From NCBI RefSeq assembly GCF_014191355.1, contig NZ_JACHWM010000008.1:1-64000 (forward strand): 64,000 nucleotides of DNA, in the 5' to 3' direction. How positions within the stretch are numbered: position 1 is the stretch's first letter; each line of letters begins with the position of its first letter. The DNA is from Methylobacterium sp. R2-1. GTDB taxonomy: Bacteria; Pseudomonadota; Alphaproteobacteria; Rhizobiales; Beijerinckiaceae. The translations under genes were made by a program, and so were the position numbers. A model generated the notes under the pieces. It was not told the DNA's origin and did no database searches. It saw only the letters and a list, made by a program, of their open reading frames with translations. Of the stretch, positions 9,352 through 17,169 are shown one piece after another.

Positions 9352-9981
9352 TCACCCGCCAAAATTCTTGGCGAGCCACGCCCCGGAGGCAGCGAGGTCG
9401 GCCTGGGACAGCCCGTGCCCGGCCGGATTGACCGTGTGAGTCACCGAGGCGCCCGCCAGCCGGAGGCTGGAGGCGAGCCGCTCGGCATTGTCGGCGGGCA
9501 CGATCGGGTCGAGGGCGCCCGAGAGCAGCAGTACCGGGCGGCCGGCGAGATCGGCCGGCGGACTCTCGGCGAGCGGCACCATCGCCCGCAGCAGCACCGC
9601 ACCCGCGAGCACCTCCGGATGCAACAGGAGTGTCGCGGCTGCGATGTTGGCTCCGTTCGAGAATCCGACCGCCACCGGCGCCGTAAGACCGTAGGCTGCC
9701 CGCGCCTGCGCGACGAAGGCTGCGAGGTCGCCGGCCCGGCGACGGACATCCGCCTCGTCGAACACGCCCTCCGCGAGACGGCGGAAGAAGCGCGGCATGC
9801 CGTTCTCCAGAACCGGCCCGCGGGGCGAGAGCAGCGCGGAGCCGGGCGACAGGGTGCGGCCGAGGGGAAGCAGGTCGGTCTCGTCGCCACCCGTACCGTG
9901 CAGCAGCAGGAGCGGCGGCGCGCTCCCGTCGGTGCCGGGCTCGAAGCGGTGGACAAAGTCGAAGGTGACGCCGTTCGTCAT
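9352..9981 (-). CDS. Phospholipase/carboxylesterase-type alpha/beta hydrolase (MhqD-like)
   Basis: The 209-residue protein is a single-domain alpha/beta hydrolase of the phospholipase/carboxylesterase group. The nucleophile elbow GFSNGAN puts Ser108 at the centre. Asp158 in GALDPIVPAD and His189 in PAGHGLS complete the triad, and the oxyanion segment is LLLHGTGGDETD near residue 28. No signal peptide is seen, so it is probably cytoplasmic. It follows a glyoxalase-fold dioxygenase homologue by 77 bases on the same strand. In Bacillus the corresponding pair MhqD/MhqO is induced by quinones and other electrophiles; a similar role here is inferred from the pairing. Confidence 0.82.
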   Translation of the reverse strand: MTNGVTFDFVHRFEPGTDGSAPPLLLLHGTGGDETDLLPLGRTLSPGSALLSPRGPVLENGMPRFFRRLAEGVFDEADVRRRAGDLAAFVAQARAAYGLTAPVAVGFSNGANIAAATLLLHPEVLAGAVLLRAMVPLAESPPADLAGRPVLLLSGALDPIVPADNAERLASSLRLAGASVTHTVNPAGHGLSQADLAASGAWLAKNFGG

Positions 9982-10058
9982 GGCTGTCTCCGTTCATTAC
10001 TGAGGGTGATGCGACCGCCCGGAAATGATCCGGGCGGTCGCGGGGGCGTGCGGCGGGG

Positions 10059-10988
10059 TCAGGCGACCTTCGGCAGCACCGCCTCGATCTGCCCGCGATG
10101 CGGCTCGAGGAAGGGCGGCAGCTTCAGCCCGGTCCCGAGTTCCGCCGCCGGCTCATCGACGGCGAAACCGGGCGCGTCGGTGGCGATCTCGAACAGCACA
10201 CCGCCGGGCTCGCGGAAGTAGACCGAGCGGAAGTACTGCCGATCGCGCTGCTCGGTCACGGATAGGCCGTGCCGATCGCTCAGCCGCTCCGTCATCGCCG
10301 CCTGCGCCGCGTCGTCGGCGGCGCGGAAGGCAATGTGGTGGACCGAGCCCGCCCCCTGCCGCCCGGGCAGGAAGTCGCCGACCGCCCGGAGCGTCACGAA
10401 CCCACCGAGCCCCGCCCCACTCGTCAGCCGGATCTGGCTGCCCTCGCGGGCGGCCTCCTCGAAGCCGAGCACGTCGGTGAGGATCGCGGCGGTGGTCTCC
10501 GCCCCTCGCAGCAGCAGGGTGACACCGTGGAAGCCGCGGATCGCGGCCTCCGGCGCGATGTCACCGGGGACCCAGGCCGGCTCGGCTTCCGCCCCCTCGA
10601 CCCCAACGAGCGCCAGCGGCATCCCGTCGGGATCGCGGAAGCGCAGCACCGTCTCGCCGAAGACCGTCACCGGCGCCTCATGAGAGACGTTCAGCGAGAC
10701 GAAGCGGTGCGTCCAGGTGCCGATCGCGGCGCGCGGCACGCGGAAGGCAGTCTCCGAGACCTGCCCGATGCCGACCCGGCCGGGGGCGGCCTGTGCGATG
10801 GGGAAGAAGGTCAGGATCGTGCCGGGCGCGCCCACCTCGTCGCCGAAATAGAGGTGGTAGGTGCCCGGATCGTCGAAGTTGACGGTCTTCTTCACCAGCC
10901 GCAGGCCGAGCACGCGCGTGTAGAAGTCGATGGTGCGGGCCGTATCGCTCGCAAATGCCGTGACGTGGTGGATGCCGTGCGTGCTCAT
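10059..10988 (-). CDS. Ring-cleaving dioxygenase homologue of the glyoxalase (VOC) fold, MhqO-like
   Basis: The 309-residue protein has two vicinal-oxygen-chelate modules. The first begins GIHHVTAFASD with metal ligand His8 and includes FYTRVLGLRLVKKTVNFDDP. The second, from about residue 150, has RGFHGVTLLL, SVHHIAF with a ligand His near 217, and VLFEIATD with Glu267. This is the pattern of the MhqO/LinE-like family, often annotated as a ring-cleaving dioxygenase. The ATG at 10988 fits the family start, although the frame stays open further upstream. It is divergent from a LysR gene across a palindromic spacer and followed by an esterase, so the three genes probably form one inducible unit. 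Confidence 0.83.
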   Translation of the reverse strand: MSTHGIHHVTAFASDTARTIDFYTRVLGLRLVKKTVNFDDPGTYHLYFGDEVGAPGTILTFFPIAQAAPGRVGIGQVSETAFRVPRAAIGTWTHRFVSLNVSHEAPVTVFGETVLRFRDPDGMPLALVGVEGAEAEPAWVPGDIAPEAAIRGFHGVTLLLRGAETTAAILTDVLGFEEAAREGSQIRLTSGAGLGGFVTLRAVGDFLPGRQGAGSVHHIAFRAADDAAQAAMTERLSDRHGLSVTEQRDRQYFRSVYFREPGGVLFEIATDAPGFAVDEPAAELGTGLKLPPFLEPHRGQIEAVLPKVA

Positions 10989-11092
10989 GGTGCGGATCTC
11001 CTGTCGGTAGTAATCGCCGCGGGGATCCGTGTTCGGTCCGGGCTGCGATCGGTGTGAGCCCAATCTGGCCCTTGCCTAAGCCCGTGAAAATG

Positions 11093-11116
11093 GAAACGAT
11101 TGAAACGTATCGTTTC
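11093..11116. promoter_or_regulatory. Palindrome between the dioxygenase and LysR genes, probable LysR site
   Basis: GAAACGAT and ATCGTTTC form perfect 8-base arms separated by 8 bases; the spacer itself begins TGAAACG, repeating part of the arm. It lies 12 bases before the LysR start and about 105 bases before the divergent dioxygenase start, the usual place for a LysR recognition site. Confidence 0.65.
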
Positions 11117-11128
11117 TGGATTTGATCA

Positions 11129-12070
11129 ATGGCGAAGCTCCCCGATTTCGAGGCCTGGGCCGTGTTCGCGGTGGTAGCCGACGGCCTCTCCTTCGCCCGC
11201 GCGGCGGAGGAACTGGGGCTGTCGAAGGCGACGGTCTCGAAGGCGGTGGCGCGGCTGGAGACCCGGCTCGGCGCGCGGCTGTTCCACCGCACCTCCCGCC
11301 GCCTCGCCCTGACGGAGGCCGGGCGCGCGGCTCGGGAAGACGCGGCGGGGTTGCTCGCCGCCGGAGAGGCGGCGGAGGCCCGCGCCCTTGACGCCAACGG
11401 CGTGCCGCGGGGCCGGGTGCGGCTCGCGGCACCGATGTCCTTCGGCGTCGCCCATCTCGCGCCGGTGCTGCCGGAATTTCTGGCTTCGCACCGCGAGGTC
11501 TCGGTCGACCTGCACCTGTCCGACGCGCTGGTCGATCTCGTCGGCGGCGGCTTCGATCTCGGCCTGCGGATCGCGGCGCTGCCCGATTCCTCGCTGCGGG
11601 TGCGGCGGCTCTGCGGCGTGCGTCGCTCGCTCGTGGCCACGCCCGCCTATCTCGAGCGGCACGGACCGCCACAGCATCCGGAGGATCTGAAGGCCCGCGC
11701 CTGCCTCGGCTACGCCTACCTGCCGACGCCGGACCGATGGCCCTTCACCAACGCCGCGGGTGAGACGGTCACCATCGTTCCCGAAGGCCCCTTACGGGCC
11801 AACAACGCCGACGCCCTGGCGCCAGCCCTGCGCGCCGGGCTCGGGCTGGCGGTGCAGCCGGATTTCACGATCTGGGAGGATCTGAAGTCAGGTCGCCTCG
11901 AACGAGTCATGCCGGACTGGCAGCCGCCGCCGATCGCCCTCAACCTCGTGATGCCACCGGGCCTTCCGCGGCCGGCGCGGGTCACGGCGCTGATCGCCTT
12001 CCTGGAGCGGGCTTTCTCCACCGCGCCCTGGGCGCAGGAAGAGGCTTCGCCTCAGATCGGTTTGCGTTGA
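11129..12070 (+). CDS. LysR-family transcriptional regulator
   Basis: The 313-residue product has the N-terminal LysR helix-turn-helix (residues 8-65: FAVVADGLSFARAAEELGLS, then KATVSKAVARLETRLGARLF) and a type 2 periplasmic-binding-like effector domain from about residue 92. It belongs to the DhcR/AaeR-like group that has LSKATVSKAVARLE in the recognition helix. It is transcribed away from the dioxygenase and esterase genes across a 24-base palindrome, so it most likely regulates them in response to an aromatic or quinone-like compound. Its stop codon lies inside a strong hairpin. Confidence 0.88.
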   Translation: MAKLPDFEAWAVFAVVADGLSFARAAEELGLSKATVSKAVARLETRLGARLFHRTSRRLALTEAGRAAREDAAGLLAAGEAAEARALDANGVPRGRVRLAAPMSFGVAHLAPVLPEFLASHREVSVDLHLSDALVDLVGGGFDLGLRIAALPDSSLRVRRLCGVRRSLVATPAYLERHGPPQHPEDLKARACLGYAYLPTPDRWPFTNAAGETVTIVPEGPLRANNADALAPALRAGLGLAVQPDFTIWEDLKSGRLERVMPDWQPPPIALNLVMPPGLPRPARVTALIAFLERAFSTAPWAQEEASPQIGLR

Positions 12071-12096
12071 TCCCGCCCCTCGGTCGGGATCAACGC
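12064..12096 (+). terminator. 12-pair hairpin at the 3' end of the LysR gene
   Basis: GCGTTGATCCCG and CGGGATCAACGC are a perfect 12-base inverted repeat with a 9-base loop, including the LysR stop codon. No T run follows. Confidence 0.6.
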
Positions 12097-12132
12097 GCAC
12101 GGCGGACGAAAGCCGCCACGCATTCGCGTGGG

Positions 12133-12165
12133 CGAACGGCGATGAGACGGGCTCATCGCCGTTCG
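12133..12165 (-). terminator. 14-pair hairpin directly after the jetB-like gene
   Basis: CGAACGGCGATGAG and CTCATCGCCGTTCG pair perfectly over 14 bases with a 5-base loop, ending 4 bases from the stop of the jetB-like gene. Together with the LysR hairpin it forms a double block between jetB and the genes to its left, so read-through from jetAB into jetC 5 kb away is unlikely. Confidence 0.65.
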
Positions 12166-12168
12166 GTC

Positions 12169-12804
12169 TCAGGCGCCCCTCCCCTCCCCGGCGGAGGCCC
12201 AGGCGCGAACCTGATCCATCCAAGCATCCGGCGAGAGCACGGTGATGCCCGGCATCACCATCAGCGGTGTCACCCGCTCAGCCCGGTCGCGCTCGCCCAG
12301 CCGCAGGGCGCCCTTGCGGGCGAATAGGCGCAGGATCTCGATCAGGCGTGCCTCGTCGGGCGGTTCTGTCCGCGCGGCAGAGCGGATCGCGTCGGCGATG
12401 TCGTCGGTGGTGCATTCCACCGTGCCGTCGGTGGAGACGCGGTGGTCGCGCAGGCCCTCCTCGTAGGCGAGCCGGAGCGCCAGCAGCACCAGCGTCTCGT
12501 CCTTGCGCAGGCGCTCACCCTGGGCGTCGTGGCGCACGCCGTCCGGCGGCAGGGCGAGGAACACCATCTGGTCGCGATGGGCGACCTCGAAACGGTAGCC
12601 GAGACAGGCGAAGTAATCGCGGAAGAACGGCGCGTAGTGCCGGGCGAGCTCATAGGACCGGCCGATGCCGGTGGTCGCGGCGTAGATGCACTGGCTCTTC
12701 AGCATCACCTGAAGCGCGCGGATCAGTTCCTCCTCGCTCGGCGCGGAACTGCCGGGTGGGGGCATTTCCTCGCCGTCGAGGATGGCGCGGAAGGGTTCGA
12801 GCAT
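12169..12804 (-). CDS. JetB/MksE-like subunit (DUF4194 type) of the SMC system
   Basis: The 211-residue protein resembles the DUF4194/MksE (JetB) accessory subunit, which binds the kleisin of MksBEF and Wadjet complexes through winged-helix domains. Supporting features are the segment RALQVMLKSQCIYAATTGIG near residue 30, the paired-helix region RSYELARHYAPFFRDYFACL, and the later block DETLVLLALRLAYEEGLRDH followed by an acidic stretch and IEILRLFARKGALRLGERD. It begins 12 bases after the jetA-like gene on the same strand, so the two are co-transcribed. It is followed by a strong hairpin. No function outside an SMC complex is expected. Family assignment rests on pattern recognition, not a search. 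Confidence 0.8.
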   Translation of the reverse strand: MLEPFRAILDGEEMPPPGSSAPSEEELIRALQVMLKSQCIYAATTGIGRSYELARHYAPFFRDYFACLGYRFEVAHRDQMVFLALPPDGVRHDAQGERLRKDETLVLLALRLAYEEGLRDHRVSTDGTVECTTDDIADAIRSAARTEPPDEARLIEILRLFARKGALRLGERDRAERVTPLMVMPGITVLSPDAWMDQVRAWASAGEGRGA

Positions 12805-12816
12805 CGTCTTGTCCGT

Positions 12817-14229
12817 TCAGCCTGCTTTGCCGGCTCCGCGCCGGGCGGCGGGGGGCGGTACGCGCTCGATCATGAAGTCCGGGCAGTCGAGCCAGCCGTT
12901 AGAGACGCGGCCCTCGATCCGGGCGACGCGGTAGCGGCTGCGCAGCATGCCGTCGAACAGCACGTCGATCTCGCGCAGGCGCTGGAACACGACGAAGGCA
13001 TCGACGTCATCCACTTGGATGTCGGAGCCGCGCAACGCCTTCATCTGCACGAGCCGGGCATCGAGATAGGCGACGATGCGCTCCGGCGTCACCGTGATGC
13101 GGCGGCGGAATTCGTCCTTGGCGGCGATGAACGCCTCGATCGCCGGATCGACGTCGATCTCGGGCAGCGGCTCGTACTCGATGATCCGGCGCGGCATGCG
13201 CGGGTTGGTGAGCTGCGGCGGTCCGATCGGCGGACGCAGCAGCGACACCTGGGGTAAGGGCAGCCCGGCAAGGTCGTCCTCGCCCGCTCCGATCGCGCGA
13301 AGCGCCGCCGCCGCCCGCTCGATCCGGGCGGAATCGCGCGGATCGCGGTAGCGGAGCGCGGCCGAGATGCGCCGCTCCAGTCGCGCCACCACCTCGGCCA
13401 CGGCGTCGAGATGCGGGTCGAGCCCTTCGAAGATCGAGAGGATCTCGACGAGGTCGGTGCGCACCATGCGTTCGGCCGCGGTGATGTCGGCGGCGCGGCC
13501 CTCCCGCAGATTACCCTCCGCCAGCGCCCTGAGCGTCAATGGATCGCGCAGGGCGCGGCTCGCCTCGCGTACGATGCCGGAGCGGAAGCGGAATGGGTTG
13601 AAGCGGGTGTGCAGCGTCCGGTAATCGGAGACGAGGTGGCGCTCGACGAACTCCTCGAAGTAGAGGCGGAAGGCCGCGCCGAGATCCGGCTCGCGCAGGA
13701 TTCGCTCTTCGAGCTTGCGCATGGCGCCGGCCAGCCCGCGCAGGTGGCCGAGGAAGGTGCGCGAGGCCTTGGCCGCGTTGCGCAGCGCCTCCGAGCGGTC
13801 GGCGGGGCTGGCGATGGCGCTTTCCAGCGCGCTCAGGACTTCAAGCACGGCGCCGCCGTAGGAGCGGGTCTCGCCGCGCTCGATCCGAGCCAGCTCCTCG
13901 ATCAAGAGCCGTGCGTCGGGGTCGAAATCGACCACCGGCACGTAGCGCTCGCGCCGCTCCACCAGCCAGCCCGCCTCGATCAGCCGCCGGAAGACCGCCG
14001 AGCGCCGCTCGATCGGATCGACGGGCGTGGCCTCGTCGTCGGCGATCTCGGCCTGACTCCAGCCGGCGGAAAAGTCGCCGATCGCGGCCAGCAGCTCGCT
14101 CTTGCGCAGAGGCTCGGCGGCGTCGCCGAATACGCGCGCATGCAGGTGCAGCAGCAGGGCCGCGTTGAAGGCGCGGCTCGGCGAGGCGAGCGGGCGGAAG
14201 AGGTCGTCGGCGAGGTGAGTGAACAGCAT
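12817..14229 (-). CDS. JetA/MksB-like kleisin subunit (DUF5716 type) of the SMC system
   Basis: The 470-residue protein matches the JetA family, the kleisin-like subunit of Wadjet/MksBEF complexes. Its N-terminus, MLFTHLADDLFRPLASPSRA, is typical of the family and leads into a winged-helix region (FRRLIEAGWLVERRERYVPVV). A long central helical part carries ALESAIASPADRSEALRNA and FVERHLVSDYRTLHTRFNPF. The C-terminal domain holds FVVFQRLREIDVLFDGMLRS. The ATG at 14229 was chosen over an upstream in-frame start at 14274, because the extra 15 residues are Gly-rich and unlike the family. It leads the pair jetA-jetB and is divergent from a HAD phosphatase. Confidence 0.82.
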   Translation of the reverse strand: MLFTHLADDLFRPLASPSRAFNAALLLHLHARVFGDAAEPLRKSELLAAIGDFSAGWSQAEIADDEATPVDPIERRSAVFRRLIEAGWLVERRERYVPVVDFDPDARLLIEELARIERGETRSYGGAVLEVLSALESAIASPADRSEALRNAAKASRTFLGHLRGLAGAMRKLEERILREPDLGAAFRLYFEEFVERHLVSDYRTLHTRFNPFRFRSGIVREASRALRDPLTLRALAEGNLREGRAADITAAERMVRTDLVEILSIFEGLDPHLDAVAEVVARLERRISAALRYRDPRDSARIERAAAALRAIGAGEDDLAGLPLPQVSLLRPPIGPPQLTNPRMPRRIIEYEPLPEIDVDPAIEAFIAAKDEFRRRITVTPERIVAYLDARLVQMKALRGSDIQVDDVDAFVVFQRLREIDVLFDGMLRSRYRVARIEGRVSNGWLDCPDFMIERVPPPAARRGAGKAG

Positions 14230-14360
14230 GATGGGACGATCACGACCACAACCTGCTCCGCCACCGCCGGTCAATGCTCGTGCCGCTCCATCCCCTTATG
14301 CATCGAGCGGGACATGCACCCGTTGTCCCTGCGGCCGGCACCCGATGGAGTTGTCATAAC

Positions 14361-15035
14361 ATGCGCATCGAAACCGTGTTCTTGTTCGATCTCGACGGCA
14401 CGCTGGTCGACAGCGTCTACCAGCACGTGCTCGCCTGGAAGGAGGCACTTGATGAGGAGGGGATTCCGCTCTCGGTCTGGCGCATCCACCGCAAAATCGG
14501 GATGAGCGGCGGGCTGTTCACCAACCAGCTCCTGCGCGAGACCGGGCTCGACATCGACCCGGAGCGGATCGATCGGCTGCGGCGCTTGCATGCGGAGGCT
14601 TATGGTCGCCTCTCCAAGGGCGTCGTCCCACTGCCCGGCGCCAAGGCGCTGCTCGCGACGCTCACCGACAATCGCATTCCCTGGGCGATCGCCACCAGCG
14701 GGCGGATGGAGACGGCCGGCCACAACCTCGTGGCTCTCGGAGTCGATCCCGCTCAGGTGCCGGTGGTGACTCGAGACCTCGTGAAATACGCCAAGCCCGA
14801 TCCCGACCTGTTCCTCGCAGCCGCCGAGCGGCTGAACGCGCCGATCGAGCATGCGGTGATCGTCGGCGATTCGATCTGGGACATGTTGGCGGCCCGCCGC
14901 TGCCGCGGACTCGGGGTCGGCCTGCTCTCGGGCGGGTACGGCACGGAGGAGCTGGAACGCTCCGGCGCCGTCAGGGTCTACGACGATCCCGCCATGCTTC
15001 TGGAACATCTCGACGAGGTCGGCGGCCGGCGCTGA
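14361..15035 (+). CDS. HAD-superfamily phosphatase (phosphoglycolate/beta-phosphoglucomutase-like)
   Basis: The 224-residue protein is a class I HAD hydrolase. Motif I FDLDGTLVDS gives the nucleophile Asp10 and the acid Asp12. Motif II is ATSGRMET, motif III is the lysine in YAKPDPDLF, and motif IV is VGDSIWDMLAA. The helical cap between motifs I and II (IHRKIGMSGGLFTNQLLRE) resembles the phosphoglycolate phosphatase/beta-phosphoglucomutase group. The substrate cannot be read from the sequence. It starts 131 bases from the divergent jetA-like gene. Confidence 0.88.
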   Translation: MRIETVFLFDLDGTLVDSVYQHVLAWKEALDEEGIPLSVWRIHRKIGMSGGLFTNQLLRETGLDIDPERIDRLRRLHAEAYGRLSKGVVPLPGAKALLATLTDNRIPWAIATSGRMETAGHNLVALGVDPAQVPVVTRDLVKYAKPDPDLFLAAAERLNAPIEHAVIVGDSIWDMLAARRCRGLGVGLLSGGYGTEELERSGAVRVYDDPAMLLEHLDEVGGRR

Positions 15036-15259
15036 ACGCGACGGAGGCGATGCGGCCAAGTTGAGCCCGGCGGCCACGCTGCCTAACGCGGTCTGTCAGC
15101 CCATGAAGCAATCCTGACAACTGGATGAACGGCTGCTTGCACCTTCGTTCATGCGACAGGATGCAACGTGAGCTTCGGCACATTGAGAGTGAACCGAAAC
15201 CATGACGCGCTCGTTGGGGTGCCAATGGATCGGCGATCCACCTCTTTCGGAGAGACTTG

Positions 15260-15640
15260 ATGAAAAAGCTTGCGATTCTGTCCGCGGTGGCCGTCCTCGG
15301 CGTGGGCGTCCTGTCCTCGACCGATGCCGAGGCCCGTTGGCGCGGCCGTGGCGGTGGTGGCGCTATCGCGGCCGGTGTGATCGGCGGCCTTGCGGCTGGC
15401 GCGCTCGTGGGTGCGGCCGCTTCGAACGCCTACGGCTACGGCGGTTACGGCTACGGCGGTGGTTACGGGTACGATTACGGCTATGCCCGCCCGGTCGCCA
15501 ACTATGGGTACGGCTACGCCCGTCCCGCCTATGGCTACCGCAGCGTCGGCTACTACGACGGCGGCTACTACGCCCCGCGCCGCGCCTATGGCGGCTATTC
15601 CTGGGGTGGTCCGGCCTACGATTACGGCTACGGCTGGTAA
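15260..15640 (+). CDS. Exported glycine/tyrosine-rich protein
   Basis: The 126-residue product has a clear signal peptide (MKKLAILSAVAVLGVGVLSS, cleavage probably after TDAEA). After that come a Gly/Ala hydrophobic stretch resembling a glycine zipper (GVIGGLAAGALVGAAASNAY) and a tail of about 70 residues dominated by Gly-Tyr repeats (YGYGGYGYGGGYGYDYGYA). Such proteins are common in Methylobacterium and related genera and have no assigned function. The ATG at 15260 follows a GGAGAG ribosome-binding site. A good terminator follows at 15674. Confidence 0.8.
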   Translation: MKKLAILSAVAVLGVGVLSSTDAEARWRGRGGGGAIAAGVIGGLAAGALVGAAASNAYGYGGYGYGGGYGYDYGYARPVANYGYGYARPAYGYRSVGYYDGGYYAPRRAYGGYSWGGPAYDYGYGW

Positions 15641-15673
15641 GTCTCTCCGCCGTCATCGGCACTTATGACGACG

Positions 15674-15704
15674 CGGCCGCGCCCCATCCGGGCGCGGCCG
15701 TTTT
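15674..15704 (+). terminator. Rho-independent terminator
   Basis: CGGCCGCGCCC and GGGCGCGGCCG form an 11-pair stem with a 5-base loop, followed by TTTT. It ends the Gly/Tyr-rich gene and may also serve the convergent lyase gene. Confidence 0.85.
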
Positions 15705-15710
15705 CGCAAT

Positions 15711-16601
15711 TCAGGCCGCGGCATCGCGGGCAGCGATAGTCTCGGACCAGACCACAGCGCGGCGCGCCATGCCGATATGCTGGCGCTCGTACATGCGGCC
15801 CTCGACCTTGATCGCCGCGCGCTTGGCGTTCTCCGGAAGGTTGAAAGCCTCGATCACGAGGCGGGCACGGCGCACCTCCTCCTCCGTCGGGGCGAACGAG
15901 GTGTTGGCGGGCTCGATCTGGTTGGGATGGATCAGCGTCTTGCCATCGAAGCCGAGGTCGCGCGCCTGCCGGCACTCCTCGCGGCAGCCCTCCGGATCGG
16001 CGATGTCGTTCCACACGCCGTCGAGGATGATCAGCCCTTCGGCGCGGGCGGCAGCCAGGGTCAGCATCATCCACGGCAGCATCGGCACGCGTCCGCGGAC
16101 CAGTTGCGCCCAGGTGTCCTTGGCCAGATCGTTGGTGCCGAGCACGAATCCGGTCAGCCGGTTGCGGCGGTCGCGGCGCGCCTTGGCGATCTCGTGGATG
16201 TTGAGGATCGCCGCCGGGGTTTCGATCATCGCCCAGACAGCGATGGAATCGGGCGCCTCAAGCGCTTCCAGCGCGTCGGCCACGCTCTCCAGCACAGCCG
16301 GCGACGAAACCTTGGGCATCAGGATCACGTCCGGCTTGGCCTGGATCGCGGCGCGCAAGTCGCCGTCCCCCCAGGGTGTCTGCGGCGCGTTCACCCGGAT
16401 CACGAGTTCGCGATGACCGTAGCCTCCACTCTTCACCGCGGCGCAGACCTGCTCGCGGGCCAGCTCCTTTTCTTCCATGGAGACGGCGTCCTCGAGATCG
16501 AGGATCAGCGAGTCGGCGGGCAGCGTCTTCGCTTTCTCAAGCGCGCGCTGGTTCGATCCCGGCATGTAGAGAACGCTGCGGCGCAACCGCAAATCGGACA
16601 T
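15711..16601 (-). CDS. HpcH/HpaI-family CoA-ester lyase (CitE/malyl-CoA lyase-like)
   Basis: The 296-residue protein belongs to the CitE/malyl-CoA lyase group, TIM-barrel enzymes that split or make beta-hydroxyacyl-CoA thioesters with Mg2+. Recognisable segments are RSVLYMPGSNQRALEKA, the metal-binding ILDLEDAVSMEEK, VIRVNAPQTPWG, PKVSSPAVLE, AMIETPAAILN, LGTNDLAKD and KTLIHPNQIEP. The substrate is uncertain: malyl-, citramalyl- and citryl-CoA lyases and malyl-CoA thioesterases share these motifs. The serine cycle of methylotrophs needs a malyl-CoA lyase, but the serine-cycle genes are not nearby, so this is probably a paralogue. The ATG at 16601 matches the family start. Confidence 0.82.
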   Translation of the reverse strand: MSDLRLRRSVLYMPGSNQRALEKAKTLPADSLILDLEDAVSMEEKELAREQVCAAVKSGGYGHRELVIRVNAPQTPWGDGDLRAAIQAKPDVILMPKVSSPAVLESVADALEALEAPDSIAVWAMIETPAAILNIHEIAKARRDRRNRLTGFVLGTNDLAKDTWAQLVRGRVPMLPWMMLTLAAARAEGLIILDGVWNDIADPEGCREECRQARDLGFDGKTLIHPNQIEPANTSFAPTEEEVRRARLVIEAFNLPENAKRAAIKVEGRMYERQHIGMARRAVVWSETIAARDAAA

Positions 16602-16779
16602 GTCTCGTCTCCTCCCGGGAGCCGGTGAGTGGCGCCGCGCGCCGCCTCCCACCCTCATTTGAATGCATAATACGGATGATCCCGATCGGTTGGAAGCGGC
16701 CGGAAGCGAGGCTACTTAAACGCGGGTGCCCGGCAACCGCCAGAGGGCGCGTTCCCCGCGGTGTTTTGGAGAGTGTCCG

Positions 16780-17169
16780 ATGCCCTTGATGCGTTTCGAC
16801 CTGATCGAGGGCCGCAGTGACGCGGAGTTGAAGGCTCTGCTCGACGCCGCGCACGAGGCTATGCTCGAAGCCTTCCAGGTACCACCGGGCGACCGCTACC
16901 AGATCGTGACCGAGCACAAGCCGTCACGGATGATCGTCGAGGATACCGGCCTCGACATCCCCCGCACACGGGACGTGGTGGTGGTGCAGATGATCACCCG
17001 GCCGCGCGGACGCGAGAAGAAGGAGCTATTCTACCGACTGCTGACCGAGAAGCTGCAGGCGGCCTGCGGCATCGCTCCCGCCGACGTGATGGTCTCGACG
17101 GTGGAGAACACCGACGAGGATTGGTCGTTCGGGCACGGCCGGGCGCAGTTCCTCACCGGAGAATTGTAA
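16780..17169 (+). CDS. Tautomerase-superfamily protein
   Basis: The 129-residue protein starts Met-Pro (MPLMRFDLIEGRSDAELKAL), giving the N-terminal catalytic proline of the 4-oxalocrotonate tautomerase superfamily. At 129 residues it is the longer two-unit kind (Tautomerase_2-like). The second unit carries RGREKKELFYRLLTEKLQ and a terminal VENTDEDWSFGHGRAQF. The physiological substrate is unknown. A start at 16780 is fixed by the catalytic proline. Its 3' end overlaps the convergent LysR gene by 17 bases. Confidence 0.85.
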   Translation: MPLMRFDLIEGRSDAELKALLDAAHEAMLEAFQVPPGDRYQIVTEHKPSRMIVEDTGLDIPRTRDVVVVQMITRPRGREKKELFYRLLTEKLQAACGIAPADVMVSTVENTDEDWSFGHGRAQFLTGEL

